From assembly GCF_036703385.1 (NCBI RefSeq), contig NZ_DATNPA010000358.1, forward strand, positions 1 to 15,688: a DNA stretch of 15,688 bases, in the 5' to 3' direction. The DNA is from Allocoleopsis sp036703385 (GTDB lineage Bacteria; Cyanobacteriota; Cyanobacteriia; Cyanobacteriales; Coleofasciculaceae). Shown one piece after another: positions 1 through 6,079 of the stretch. The translations under genes and the position numbers were made by a program. How positions within the stretch are numbered: position 1 is the stretch's first letter; each line of letters starts with the position of its first letter. The notes beneath the pieces were generated by a model. That model did not search any database and was not told the DNA's origin. It was given only the letters and a program-made list of their open reading frames with translations.

Positions 1-140
1 TGCCTGAATACTACCTGAAAAACTGCTCTAGTTATCCGATGGAGGTGGAGTACAGGCTAAAGACCAGGAGCCGGATGCTTTGAAAGTTGCACGTCCGGTA
101 CTGCGAGGGGGAAAATACGCAAGTATCTACCTATCTCGAC
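1..140 (+). mobile_element. Group II intron, 3' end (domains V and VI)
   Basis: Bases 68-101 form a 34-nt domain V: they begin GAGCCG, carry the catalytic AGC triad at 69-71, have a GAAA tetraloop at 82-85, and return through a CGTCCGG strand. Bases 104-138 fold as domain VI: CGAG (104-107) pairs with CTCG (135-138), ATAC (115-118) pairs with GTAT (123-126) around a GCAA loop, and A133 is left as the likely bulged branch-point adenosine, 7 nt before a 3' end in AC at 140. These are the defining parts of a group II intron. Any intron-encoded reverse transcriptase and the 5' end would lie left of the window. The intron is on the same strand as ndhC and ends 39 nt before it, so it sits in the operon leader. 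Whether it is still active cannot be told. Confidence 0.85.
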
Positions 141-179
141 AGAAGTAATAACGCAAGTTTTTAGTGGCAGTTACCCATT

Positions 180-542
180 GTGTTTGTTCTTAGCGGTTAC
201 GAGTATCTCCTAGGCTTTTTATTGGCTTGCAGTTTAGTCCCGCTCCTAGCACTGACTGCATCTAAGCTGCTGCGACCCAACCTTCGCAGTGCAGAGCGGC
301 GTACCACATATGAATCCGGAATGGAACCGATAGGGGGAGCGTGGATTCAGTTCAACATCCGTTACTACATGTTTGCGCTGGTCTTCGTGATATTTGATGT
401 TGAAACCGTATTTTTGTATCCTTGGGCGGTCGCCTTCAGTCGCCTTGGATTACTAGCTTTCATCGAAGCTTTAATCTTTATAGCAATTCTTGTGGTTGCT
501 CTTGTTTACGCATGGCGCAAAGGAGCTCTCGAATGGTCATGA
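180..542 (+). CDS. ndhC: NAD(P)H-quinone oxidoreductase subunit 3 (NdhC)
   Basis: Membrane subunit of the thylakoid/plasma-membrane NDH-1 complex, which passes electrons from ferredoxin to plastoquinone in respiration and cyclic flow. The 120-residue product is the usual NdhC length. It shows three hydrophobic helices (about 9-29, 62-82, 90-111), the YESGMEP loop at 44-50 and the FDVET motif at 72-76, both hallmarks of the NuoA/ND3 family, and ends in RKGALEWS. The start is GTG at 180, giving the conserved N-terminus MFVLSGYEY; no good ribosome binding site is visible before it. It is the first gene of ndhC-ndhK-ndhJ and its 3' end overlaps ndhK. A group II intron ends just upstream, so the transcript leader is unusual. 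Confidence 0.97.
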   Translation: MFVLSGYEYLLGFLLACSLVPLLALTASKLLRPNLRSAERRTTYESGMEPIGGAWIQFNIRYYMFALVFVIFDVETVFLYPWAVAFSRLGLLAFIEALIFIAILVVALVYAWRKGALEWS

Positions 543-1285
543 ACCCCAATCCAACAACAAACAGTGCTGCCTTAGACAAGCAGCAACGAGAACGAATTTT
601 AAACCCGATTGAGCGACCCTCCGTCACTCAAGACCTCTCAGAAAACGTTATTTTGACCACAGTAGATGACCTCTACAACTGGGCGCGGCTTTCAAGTTTG
701 TGGCCTATGCTGTACGGAACCGCCTGCTGTTTCATTGAATTTGCCGCCTTGATTGGTTCTCGATTCGACTTTGATCGCTTCGGCTTGGTTCCTCGTTCTA
801 GCCCTCGGCAATCCGACTTAATCATTACAGCGGGCACGATCACCATGAAAATGGCACCTGCTCTTGTTCGTCTCTATGAGCAAATGCCAGACCCGAAATA
901 TGTAATCGCAATGGGAGCCTGTACCATCACGGGGGGTATGTTTAGCGTTGATTCCCCAACAGCCGTGCGCGGAGTCGATAAGTTAATTCCTGTGGATGTC
1001 TATATCCCTGGCTGTCCTCCCCGACCAGAAGCGATCATTGATGCGATTATTAAGCTGCGCAAGAAGGTTGCCAACGAGTCTATCCAAGAGCGATCGCAGC
1101 TTAAGCAAACCCATCGTTACTACAGCACAACCCACAAAATGAAAGAGGTGCCCGACATTTTGACTGGGAAGTACTTACAGTCTGAGACTCGCTTCACTCC
1201 GCCGAAGGAATTAACCGAAGCAATGGGTATGCCAGTACCGCCAGCGCTCAAATCTGACCAAAAGCAGGAGGTGTCTCGTGGGTGA
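533..1285 (+). CDS. ndhK: NAD(P)H-quinone oxidoreductase subunit K (NdhK)
   Basis: Peripheral-arm subunit of NDH-1, NuoB/PSST family, which carries the terminal 4Fe-4S cluster N2 next to the quinone site. With the start at 533 it has 250 residues. The four cluster ligands are visible: the adjacent pair C65-C66 in YGTACCFIEF, C130 in MGACTITGG and C161 in PGCPPRPEAI. The ATG at 533 is preferred because AGGAG lies 7 nt upstream (521-525), inside ndhC. A second in-frame ATG at 539 would give the shorter ATGA overlap and cannot be excluded. The open frame continues upstream to 422, but that part is only ndhC read in another frame. The gene overlaps ndhC by 10 nt and ndhJ by 8 nt, so the three are probably translationally coupled. 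Confidence 0.97.
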   Translation: MVMNPNPTTNSAALDKQQRERILNPIERPSVTQDLSENVILTTVDDLYNWARLSSLWPMLYGTACCFIEFAALIGSRFDFDRFGLVPRSSPRQSDLIITAGTITMKMAPALVRLYEQMPDPKYVIAMGACTITGGMFSVDSPTAVRGVDKLIPVDVYIPGCPPRPEAIIDAIIKLRKKVANESIQERSQLKQTHRYYSTTHKMKEVPDILTGKYLQSETRFTPPKELTEAMGMPVPPALKSDQKQEVSRG

Positions 1286-1802
1286 AGAATCAAAACCAAC
1301 AGCTAAAGAAGCCTCGGAAATAGTACAGGCGGGTAAGGTTTCAAGTTGGCTACAGGAAAACGGCTTTGACCATGAGTTAATGGAGCCAGATCACCTGGGT
1401 GTTGAGGTAATCAAAGTTGACCGAGAAGTCGTGCTTCCAGTCGCCACGGCTCTGTATGCTTATGGCTTTAACTATCTACAGTGTCAAGGTGGCTATGATA
1501 CGGGGCCAGGTGGTGAGTTGGTCAGCTTTTATCACTTGATTAAAGTCAGCGATAATGCTGACCGACCTGAGGAACTGCGGCTGAAGGTATTCCTACCACG
1601 AGATAATCCTACGGTGCCCTCCCTTTACTGGATTTGGAAAGCCGCCGATTGGCAAGAGCGAGAAACCTACGATATGTACGGTATTGTCTATGAAGGACAC
1701 CCGAATTTAAAGCGGATTTTGATGCCGGAAGATTGGGTCGGTTGGCCTTTACGCAAGGATTATATATCGCCTGATTTTTATGAATTGCAGGATGCTTATT
1801 AA
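1278..1802 (+). CDS. ndhJ: NAD(P)H-quinone oxidoreductase subunit J (NdhJ)
   Basis: Peripheral-arm subunit of NDH-1, NuoC/30-kDa family. The 174-residue product carries the family signature ERETYDMYGI at 127-136, followed by HPNLKRILMPEDW, and a C-terminal PLRKDY segment, all typical of complete NdhJ. The start is GTG at 1278. It is supported by a strong Shine-Dalgarno sequence, AGGAGG at 1266-1271 with 6 nt spacing, and by an 8-nt overlap with the end of ndhK. It is the last gene of the operon: the stop at 1800-1802 is followed 38 nt later by an intrinsic terminator. NdhJ binds NdhK in the arm that docks electron input, so joint transcription with ndhK fits stoichiometric assembly. No truncation or unusual residues were seen. 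Confidence 0.97.
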   Translation: MGEESKPTAKEASEIVQAGKVSSWLQENGFDHELMEPDHLGVEVIKVDREVVLPVATALYAYGFNYLQCQGGYDTGPGGELVSFYHLIKVSDNADRPEELRLKVFLPRDNPTVPSLYWIWKAADWQERETYDMYGIVYEGHPNLKRILMPEDWVGWPLRKDYISPDFYELQDAY

Positions 1803-1840
1803 ATCAGGCCGCGCCCTTTAATTCTAATTTTTTGGAAGAA

Positions 1841-1877
1841 AGCACTCACTTTTTGTCTGAAGTGGGTGCTTGTTTTT
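1841..1877 (+). terminator. Intrinsic terminator of ndhC-ndhK-ndhJ
   Basis: AGCACTCACTT (1841-1851) pairs with AAGTGGGTGCT (1860-1870) over 11 bp, including one T-G pair, around an 8-nt loop. TGTTTTT follows directly (1871-1877). It lies 38 nt after the ndhJ stop. Confidence 0.9.
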
Positions 1878-2068
1878 AGGGAGCGATCGCTCGTTGAAAC
1901 GCTGTTATTCTGAGGGGCAGGAAATTTAACACTATAAGGAAACAAGTTAGTCAAGTTTTTGCTACTAAGCGGAAGAGCGAGAATCAGTGAAGGAAGCCAT
2001 GCAACCTGTAAGCGGTCTAAAGTTTGGGATTGCCAGCTTGTAGAGTCAAAAAACCCCCTCCCCTGTAT

Positions 2069-2096
2069 TTTGCGGCTGAGTAGAATCCGCTAAGAT
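2069..2096 (+). promoter_or_regulatory. Possible sigma-70-type promoter for the riboswitch-cbiX transcript
   Basis: TTTGCG (2069-2074) and TAAGAT (2091-2096) are spaced by 16 nt and lie just before the first conserved riboswitch bases, where the start of transcription is expected. The match is partial, so this is inference from position. The rest of 1878-2068 shows only a GAGCGATCGCTC palindrome (1881-1892, containing HIP1) and no gene. Confidence 0.35.
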
Positions 2097-2097
2097 A

Positions 2098-2353
2098 TCA
2101 AGGCATCCGTAAACCGCAACAACTTAGGGAAACACCGGTGTAAGTCCGGGGCTGTGCGGCAGCTGTCAGAGGAAAGGATGAAGGGTGAAAGATGAAAAAA
2201 GGTTGAGCTTTTACAACTCAAGCTAAAAAAGTACGACGAATTAATTGTTGTCACAATAACATTTCATCCTTGACATTTCCTTAAGCCAGAACGCCTATTT
2301 GTTGCCTGTCCACTCTATACTCCTGCCTCGCACGGGAAAAAGCTTTAACGTTA
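2098..2353 (+). promoter_or_regulatory. Cobalamin (B12) riboswitch upstream of cbiX
   Basis: The 5' core has the conserved run of the cobalamin riboswitch: TTAGGGAA, then CCGGTG-TAAG-TCCGG (P5 stem with its loop, 2135-2149), then GGCTGTGC and GGCAGCTGT. The 3' core has the B12-box-like AAGCCAGAACGCC (2283-2295). Between them, AGGATGAA (2175-2182) pairs with TTCATCCT (2263-2270) to close a long variable arm. Downstream, CCTG (2322-2325) and CGGG (2333-2336) can form a small hairpin close to the start codon at 2354, with no U-run after it. That suggests control of translation rather than termination, but this is inference. The next gene is a cobaltochelatase, which fits feedback by the pathway product. 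Confidence 0.9.
2176..2196 (+). repeat. Three tandem heptads in the riboswitch variable arm
   Basis: Three contiguous 7-mers, GGATGAA, GGGTGAA and AGATGAA, lie just after the riboswitch 5' core. The first can pair with TTCATCC at 2263-2269 on the other side of the arm. The same heptad family occurs at 3620-3633. Confidence 0.75.
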
Positions 2354-3424
2354 ATGTCTACCGCCAATACTATTGATTTCACCGCTGATTCGCTGTCGTT
2401 ACCCCCTCTACCGCTACAACGCCCTTTGTTGATGATTGGTCATGGCACAAGAGATCAGGAGGGGCGTCAGGCTTTTCTGGATTTTGCCAAGGCTTACCAG
2501 GCTTTAGATGCTTCTCGTCCTGTGCTGCCCTGTTTTTTGGAACTGACTGGCCCAAGCATTCAGGAGGGAGTAGACCAGTGTGTAGAACAGGGTTACACAG
2601 AACTCTCGGTGTTACCAATTCTGCTGTTTGCAGCGCGACACAATAAGTTTGATGTCACCAACGAGTTAGACCGAGCCAGAGCCAGACATCCTCACATAAA
2701 GTTTCACTACGGGCGTCATTTTGGGATTACTCCAAAAATTTTGGAATTATGGCGCGATCGCCTTGCCGCATTGGATCAGCCACCAAAAGAGCAGCCAGTT
2801 AACAAATTGGATGCTGAAAGTTCTAACCTTCAACCTTCAACGAACCAACCTTCAACCTCAAGACAAGAGACCGTCTTACTATTTGTCGGTCGAGGTTCTA
2901 GCGACCCTGATGCCAATGGTGATGTTTACAAAATGGCTCGGATACTCTGGGAAGGAAGTGGCTACCAAACGGTTGAAACTTGCTTTATCGGCATTACCCA
3001 TCCTCGCTTAGAAGAAGGCTTCCGTCGGGCTCGACTGTACCAGCCAAAGCGCATTATTGTTGTACCCTACTTCCTATTCACTGGGGCTCTAGTCAAGAAG
3101 ATTTTTGACATCACCGCCCAGCAGCAGGAGCAAATTCCAGAAATCTCTATGACCTGTTTGCCAGAAATGGGCATTCAGCCTCAGATGCTATCCATTCTAC
3201 GGGAGCGAGAAATTGAGACTCAACTGGGGCAAGTGCAGATGAATTGTGAGATGTGTAAGTTCCGGATGGCAGCGGTTGGAAAAGAGGCTGCTCACTCTCA
3301 CTCTCACGACCATCCTCATGAGCATGGGCATCACCCTCATCATGAACATAACCATTCCCACCAAGCTCCAGACCCTTATGCCGATTTAGGGCAATACCAC
3401 CAGCGAATTTGGAGCGCTCCCTAA
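2354..3424 (+). CDS. cbiX: Sirohydrochlorin cobaltochelatase, long CbiX form
   Basis: Inserts cobalt into sirohydrochlorin at the entry of the corrin (B12) pathway; cytoplasmic. The 356-residue protein has two CbiX-type halves (about 24-135 and 173-285). The N-terminal half keeps the metal-binding histidines: H30 in MIGHGTRD and H96 in FAARHNKFD. In the C-terminal half the equivalent start reads VGRGSSDP, with Arg in place of His, so that half probably serves structure. MNCEMC at 296-301 is the MXCXXC 4Fe-4S motif described for long CbiX proteins. A tail at 314-336 holds 13 histidines in 23 residues, a likely metal store. The linker (about 157-169) is encoded by AACCTTC heptads. The cobalamin riboswitch directly upstream favours a cobalt rather than an iron or nickel role. 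The start is ATG at 2354, with no clear Shine-Dalgarno sequence. Confidence 0.93.
   Translation: MSTANTIDFTADSLSLPPLPLQRPLLMIGHGTRDQEGRQAFLDFAKAYQALDASRPVLPCFLELTGPSIQEGVDQCVEQGYTELSVLPILLFAARHNKFDVTNELDRARARHPHIKFHYGRHFGITPKILELWRDRLAALDQPPKEQPVNKLDAESSNLQPSTNQPSTSRQETVLLFVGRGSSDPDANGDVYKMARILWEGSGYQTVETCFIGITHPRLEEGFRRARLYQPKRIIVVPYFLFTGALVKKIFDITAQQQEQIPEISMTCLPEMGIQPQMLSILREREIETQLGQVQMNCEMCKFRMAAVGKEAAHSHSHDHPHEHGHHPHHEHNHSHQAPDPYADLGQYHQRIWSAP
2825..2859 (+). repeat. AACCTTC heptads inside cbiX linker
   Basis: AACCTTC occurs at 2825, 2832 and 2847, with a partial copy at 2854. They encode the Ser/Gln/Pro/Asn-rich linker between the two CbiX halves. Confidence 0.7.
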
Positions 3425-3500
3425 CGAAGATGAAGGGGGTAAGGGGAGGAGGTTGGGCGATACTTATAGGTTTAAGTTGAAGAACTCTTCCCTTTTGCCT

Positions 3501-3520
3501 CTCTCTTAAGGAGAGTTTTT
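3501..3520 (+). terminator. Probable terminator after cbiX
   Basis: CTCTC (3501-3505) pairs with GAGAG (3511-3515) around TTAAG, followed by five T (3516-3520). The stem is short, but it lies 76 nt after the cbiX stop in the right orientation. Confidence 0.5.
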
Positions 3521-3619
3521 AAATCTTTAAGGACGTTACTTCTGTGCGCGTCCTGAATTATAAGTTTAGACGAGAAGATAGAACTAACAGACGCGATAAG
3601 CGATTATTTAAAAGCTGAA

Positions 3620-3633
3620 GGATGAAGGATAAA
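3620..3633 (+). repeat. GGATGAA-type heptad pair
   Basis: GGATGAA followed directly by GGATAAA, the same heptad family as in the riboswitch arm, between cbiX and sipA. Confidence 0.55.
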
Positions 3634-3638
3634 GATTT

Positions 3639-3655
3639 GGGCTACGCCCCTTTTT
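3639..3655 (+). terminator. GC hairpin with T-run before sipA
   Basis: GGGC (3639-3642) pairs with GCCC (3646-3649) around TAC, followed by C and TTTTT. It may be a second terminator for cbiX read-through. The GGGCTACGCCCC motif is also common as a cyanobacterial interspersed repeat, so the role is uncertain. Confidence 0.4.
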
Positions 3656-3699
3656 CTATCACTCTTTAAACTTTAAGTGAAATACTTTGCCTGTAGCTT

Positions 3700-3975
3700 A
3701 TGTCTAAGGAATTTGCCGTTGGCGATCGCGTCCGGGTGATCGCACTACCACGTTACGTCAAGACCGCTGAATCCATGCCGATGCTGCGACCCCCAACTGT
3801 CATTCACATTGGGGAAGAGGGTATCATTCTTGATCGGCGTCCTGGAGGATATTGGGGCGTTCGCTTTACCAAAGGGGCTTTTCTGATGGATAGTCAGTAT
3901 ATTGAGTCGGTCGATGCCGCCTCGACAACCCCCCAAGAGCGTGAACAGCCGCCGGAATCCTCCTCACAAACCTAA
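3700..3975 (+). CDS. sipA: Regulatory protein SipA (DUF3148), NblS-interacting
   Basis: SipA is a small SH3-like cytoplasmic protein known in cyanobacteria to bind the sensor kinase NblS (Hik33) and modulate high-light and nutrient-stress signalling. The 91-residue product shows the family pattern: KEFAVGDRVRVIALPRYVKT at the N-terminus, MPMLRP at 27-32, then GEEGIILDRRPGGYWGVRF and KGAFLMDSQYIE. The last 17 or so residues are a Ser/Gln/Pro/Glu-rich tail outside the conserved fold. The start is ATG at 3700, which gives the conserved MSKEF; no Shine-Dalgarno sequence is evident. It is a single gene, preceded by terminator-like hairpins and followed by a long non-coding stretch. Its kinase partner is not in the window; the histidine kinase at 6080 has GAF domains and is not NblS-like. 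Identification rests on family recognition. Confidence 0.9.
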   Translation: MSKEFAVGDRVRVIALPRYVKTAESMPMLRPPTVIHIGEEGIILDRRPGGYWGVRFTKGAFLMDSQYIESVDAASTTPQEREQPPESSSQT

Positions 3976-4059
3976 TCGCTAGGCCCAGTTTATGAACTAG
4001 TTTTGTAGACAGTTAAAGCCGCAAAGCCATACCACCTTGTTCTTCAAGCAACTGGGGTG

Positions 4060-4345
4060 TACGGATGCATCGGCTTGCACGATGTGGCTTCAGCTGCGAT
4101 CCAAAGCAATTACCCTTCCGAGTTAGCGTGAAGCAATCAGGCGCTTTTCTAACAAAGCTGCTCGCTTCGCCTTGACTTAGACTCGCTACCGCTTCGGTTC
4201 TTCAGCCTTGGCTTTAGGCCACTAAGGGTAAGAGCCGCCTGCTCGGGAGAGCTAACTCCAAAGCTTCTATGCTAGGCCAACACTTGTACCGCATAGCCTT
4301 CTTTGGATTAGTGAACAGCTGCTGTCATCGGCAATTCCTTTTTCA
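4060..4345. other. Candidate structured RNA or folded repeat, not recognised
   Basis: This part of the gene-free stretch 3976-4557 contains ordered complementary segments. ATCCAAAG (4099-4106) matches CTTTGGAT (4301-4308). Inside it, GAGTTAGC (4120-4127) matches GCTAACTC (4251-4258), which encloses CAGGCG (4138-4143) with CGCCTG (4236-4241). CTATGC (4267-4272) pairs with GCATAG (4291-4296) as a side hairpin. TTACCCTT (4110-4117) matches AAGGGTAA (4224-4231) in a crossing, pseudoknot-like order. Smaller hairpins lie at 4068-4084, 4188-4198 and 4205-4219, and five T follow at 4339-4343. It does not resemble tmRNA, RNase P RNA, 6S RNA or SRP RNA. It could be an RNA gene on either strand or a mobile-element remnant. 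Confidence 0.4.
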
Positions 4346-4557
4346 GGTCTCTCTGGCGACATCTATATAGATAGATAGATGACTAAGTGGCATTTCCTCA
4401 CAGATAGAAACTTTCTTGAGGCATTCTTTGACACCAACGCCTTTGCTCTCTATTTTATACAGGCATAAGCGATAAAACTTCGGTAATACTTTAGCGGATT
4501 GATTCGTGTACTGTTGAGGCTAATGTTGATTATTGGCAGTCTGGCGGGATTTGGGAG
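4346..4557. other. Non-coding leader before the WecA-like gene
   Basis: No gene is seen. The only structure is a short TAGA tandem repeat with a small inverted repeat (4361-4380). No convincing promoter could be placed. Confidence 0.5.
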
Positions 4558-5652
4558 ATGAATTTGTACGACTTGCTTCGGTCTCTCGGCATCGCCGACC
4601 CCAGCGGCACCGGCTGGCTGGCGGTAGTTTTCACCTTTGCGTTAGCGTGGGGAGTAACTTGGCGTTTTATACCAGCAGTACGCTCTTTTGCTTTACGGGT
4701 GGGTTGGGCAGACCAACCTAACGCACGGCGGCTCAACCGAGAACCTTTACCCAATGCGGGTGGCTTAGCCATCTACGCCGGAGTAGTCGCTGCACTAGTA
4801 CTGGCAAGCCTTTTAAGACCCATCGTCATCGAAGGCGTCTTGGCTGAGGTACTGACAATTCTGCTGGGCGGCTCGATTTTGGTGCTGGTGGGCTTCATTG
4901 ACGACCAGTTTGGTCTACCTCCTCTATTTCGCCTGTTCACTCAGATTCTGACAGCACTTTTGCTAGTCGCCAACCACAGTGGCATTGAAGCGACCTTCGG
5001 CACTCCAATCGACCCATTGCTCTCAACAGTTCTCACCGTGCTTTGGGTAGTGGGGATTACGAATGCTATTAATCTGATGGATGGGATGGACGGTTTGGCA
5101 GGGGGTGTCAGTTTTATTACAGCGATGAGCCTTTTGGCGGTTTCAGCCCAGTTTCCCACTCGTGCAGCGGCTACATTGCTGCTAGCGGCTCTTGGTGGGG
5201 CGGCACTCGGTTTTTTGCGCCATAACTTCCATCCTTCCCACATCATTATGGGAGATGCAGGAGCCTACTTTTTCGGCTACGTGCTTGCGGCAACCAGCAT
5301 CTTAGGCAATTTGAAAGTGACTACACTATTTGCCCTCGTGCCCCCAGTTCTCTTTTTGCTCTTACCAGTGCTGGATACCACCCAGGTATTTGTCCGGCGA
5401 CTGATGGCAGGTAAAAACCCCCTGAGTACCCCTGGCAAAGACCACCTGCATCACCGCTTGCTAGCCTTGGGGTTATCCCAGCGCCGCGCTGCAATCACCC
5501 TTTGGGGACTCACTGTGGTCGCCAACTGGCTGGCCATGAAGCTACAAGGCATGACTCCAATCGTGATTCATGCCACGATGGGCAGCATTGTGATTCTGTT
5601 AGGCTTTACCGTTTGGCAAAGGATGCGGAATGTCGCCTCGAAGTCTTCGTGA
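4558..5652 (+). CDS. WecA/TagO-type polyprenyl-phosphate GlcNAc-1-phosphate transferase
   Basis: Integral membrane enzyme of the MraY/WecA family, which moves an aminosugar-1-phosphate from a UDP-sugar to undecaprenyl phosphate, the first lipid-linked step of surface polysaccharide synthesis. The 364-residue protein has about ten hydrophobic helices and all family motifs: D115-D116 in VGFIDDQFGLPP, NAINLMDGMDG at 169-179 with its catalytic-site Asp residues, GDAGAYFFGY at 232-241, and the HLHH box at 296-299. That box belongs to the WecA branch rather than to MraY, which makes peptidoglycan lipid I. The start is ATG at 4558; GGGAG directly precedes it, too close for a good ribosome binding site. 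The exact sugar substrate cannot be read from the sequence, so no symbol is given. It stands alone, with no other glycan gene in view. Confidence 0.92.
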   Translation: MNLYDLLRSLGIADPSGTGWLAVVFTFALAWGVTWRFIPAVRSFALRVGWADQPNARRLNREPLPNAGGLAIYAGVVAALVLASLLRPIVIEGVLAEVLTILLGGSILVLVGFIDDQFGLPPLFRLFTQILTALLLVANHSGIEATFGTPIDPLLSTVLTVLWVVGITNAINLMDGMDGLAGGVSFITAMSLLAVSAQFPTRAAATLLLAALGGAALGFLRHNFHPSHIIMGDAGAYFFGYVLAATSILGNLKVTTLFALVPPVLFLLLPVLDTTQVFVRRLMAGKNPLSTPGKDHLHHRLLALGLSQRRAAITLWGLTVVANWLAMKLQGMTPIVIHATMGSIVILLGFTVWQRMRNVASKSS

Positions 5653-6079
5653 CAGCTAATATATCGCTCTTGTGTCACTCCAGGGAGAGAACCGTCCTAC
5701 AAGGTTGCCCTCTGAGCTTGCGTCTTGTCGCCATGTCCCTGAGCCAACTCGGCGAACTTATCCCATATAACAGCGATGTATCTATATCGGGTGCGTTAAG
5801 AGGGAACAGGCAACAGGGACTTCAAGTAACGATTATGTTGCAAAAACTGGCATAGGTTTGGTAAATAGGCTCACTATTAAATAGTGAAATGAGCGCGATC
5901 GCACTCTTATTCAACCCAAATATTCCTTGAAGTGGTATTAACTTTCTCACCTTAATCATCCTGCTTAACGTTCGTTGGTAGGAGTGAGGAGGAATTTACT
6001 CCTCCAGGTAAGTTGGCGCAAACCTATACAACACAGATGTAGCGTGAACTATCCAGGACACTTTCCGCATATCAGTTCT
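5653..6079. other. Intergenic and leader region before the hybrid kinase
   Basis: No firm gene. A possible 40-residue frame runs from ATG 5733 to 5855 (starting MSLSQLGELIPY), without a ribosome binding site or known relatives. An inverted repeat, TCACTAT / ATAGTGA around TAA, lies at 5871-5887, and a HIP1 site at 5895-5902. The open frame of the kinase extends back to a TTG at 5975, but that stretch looks like untranslated leader. Confidence 0.5.

Noticed and set aside
422..532. Upstream extension of the ndhK frame
   Set aside because: It is ndhC read in another frame. Conserved NdhK sequence begins after ATG 533, which has its own ribosome binding site.
3745..3936. 63-codon minus-strand frame across sipA
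   Set aside because: A shadow of the SipA reading frame, which matches a known family.
4066..4176. 36-codon plus-strand frame in the sipA-wecA spacer
   Set aside because: It has no ribosome binding site and overlaps the proposed RNA stems. Its composition looks accidental.
4060..4345. Assignment to tmRNA, RNase P RNA, 6S RNA or SRP RNA
   Set aside because: None of the conserved cores or ends of these RNAs that I know could be found on either strand.
5975..6079. Upstream extension of the kinase from a TTG codon
   Set aside because: The extra 35 residues look unlike any domain, the start is a rare codon, and ATG 6080 precedes the coiled coil and GAF1 directly.
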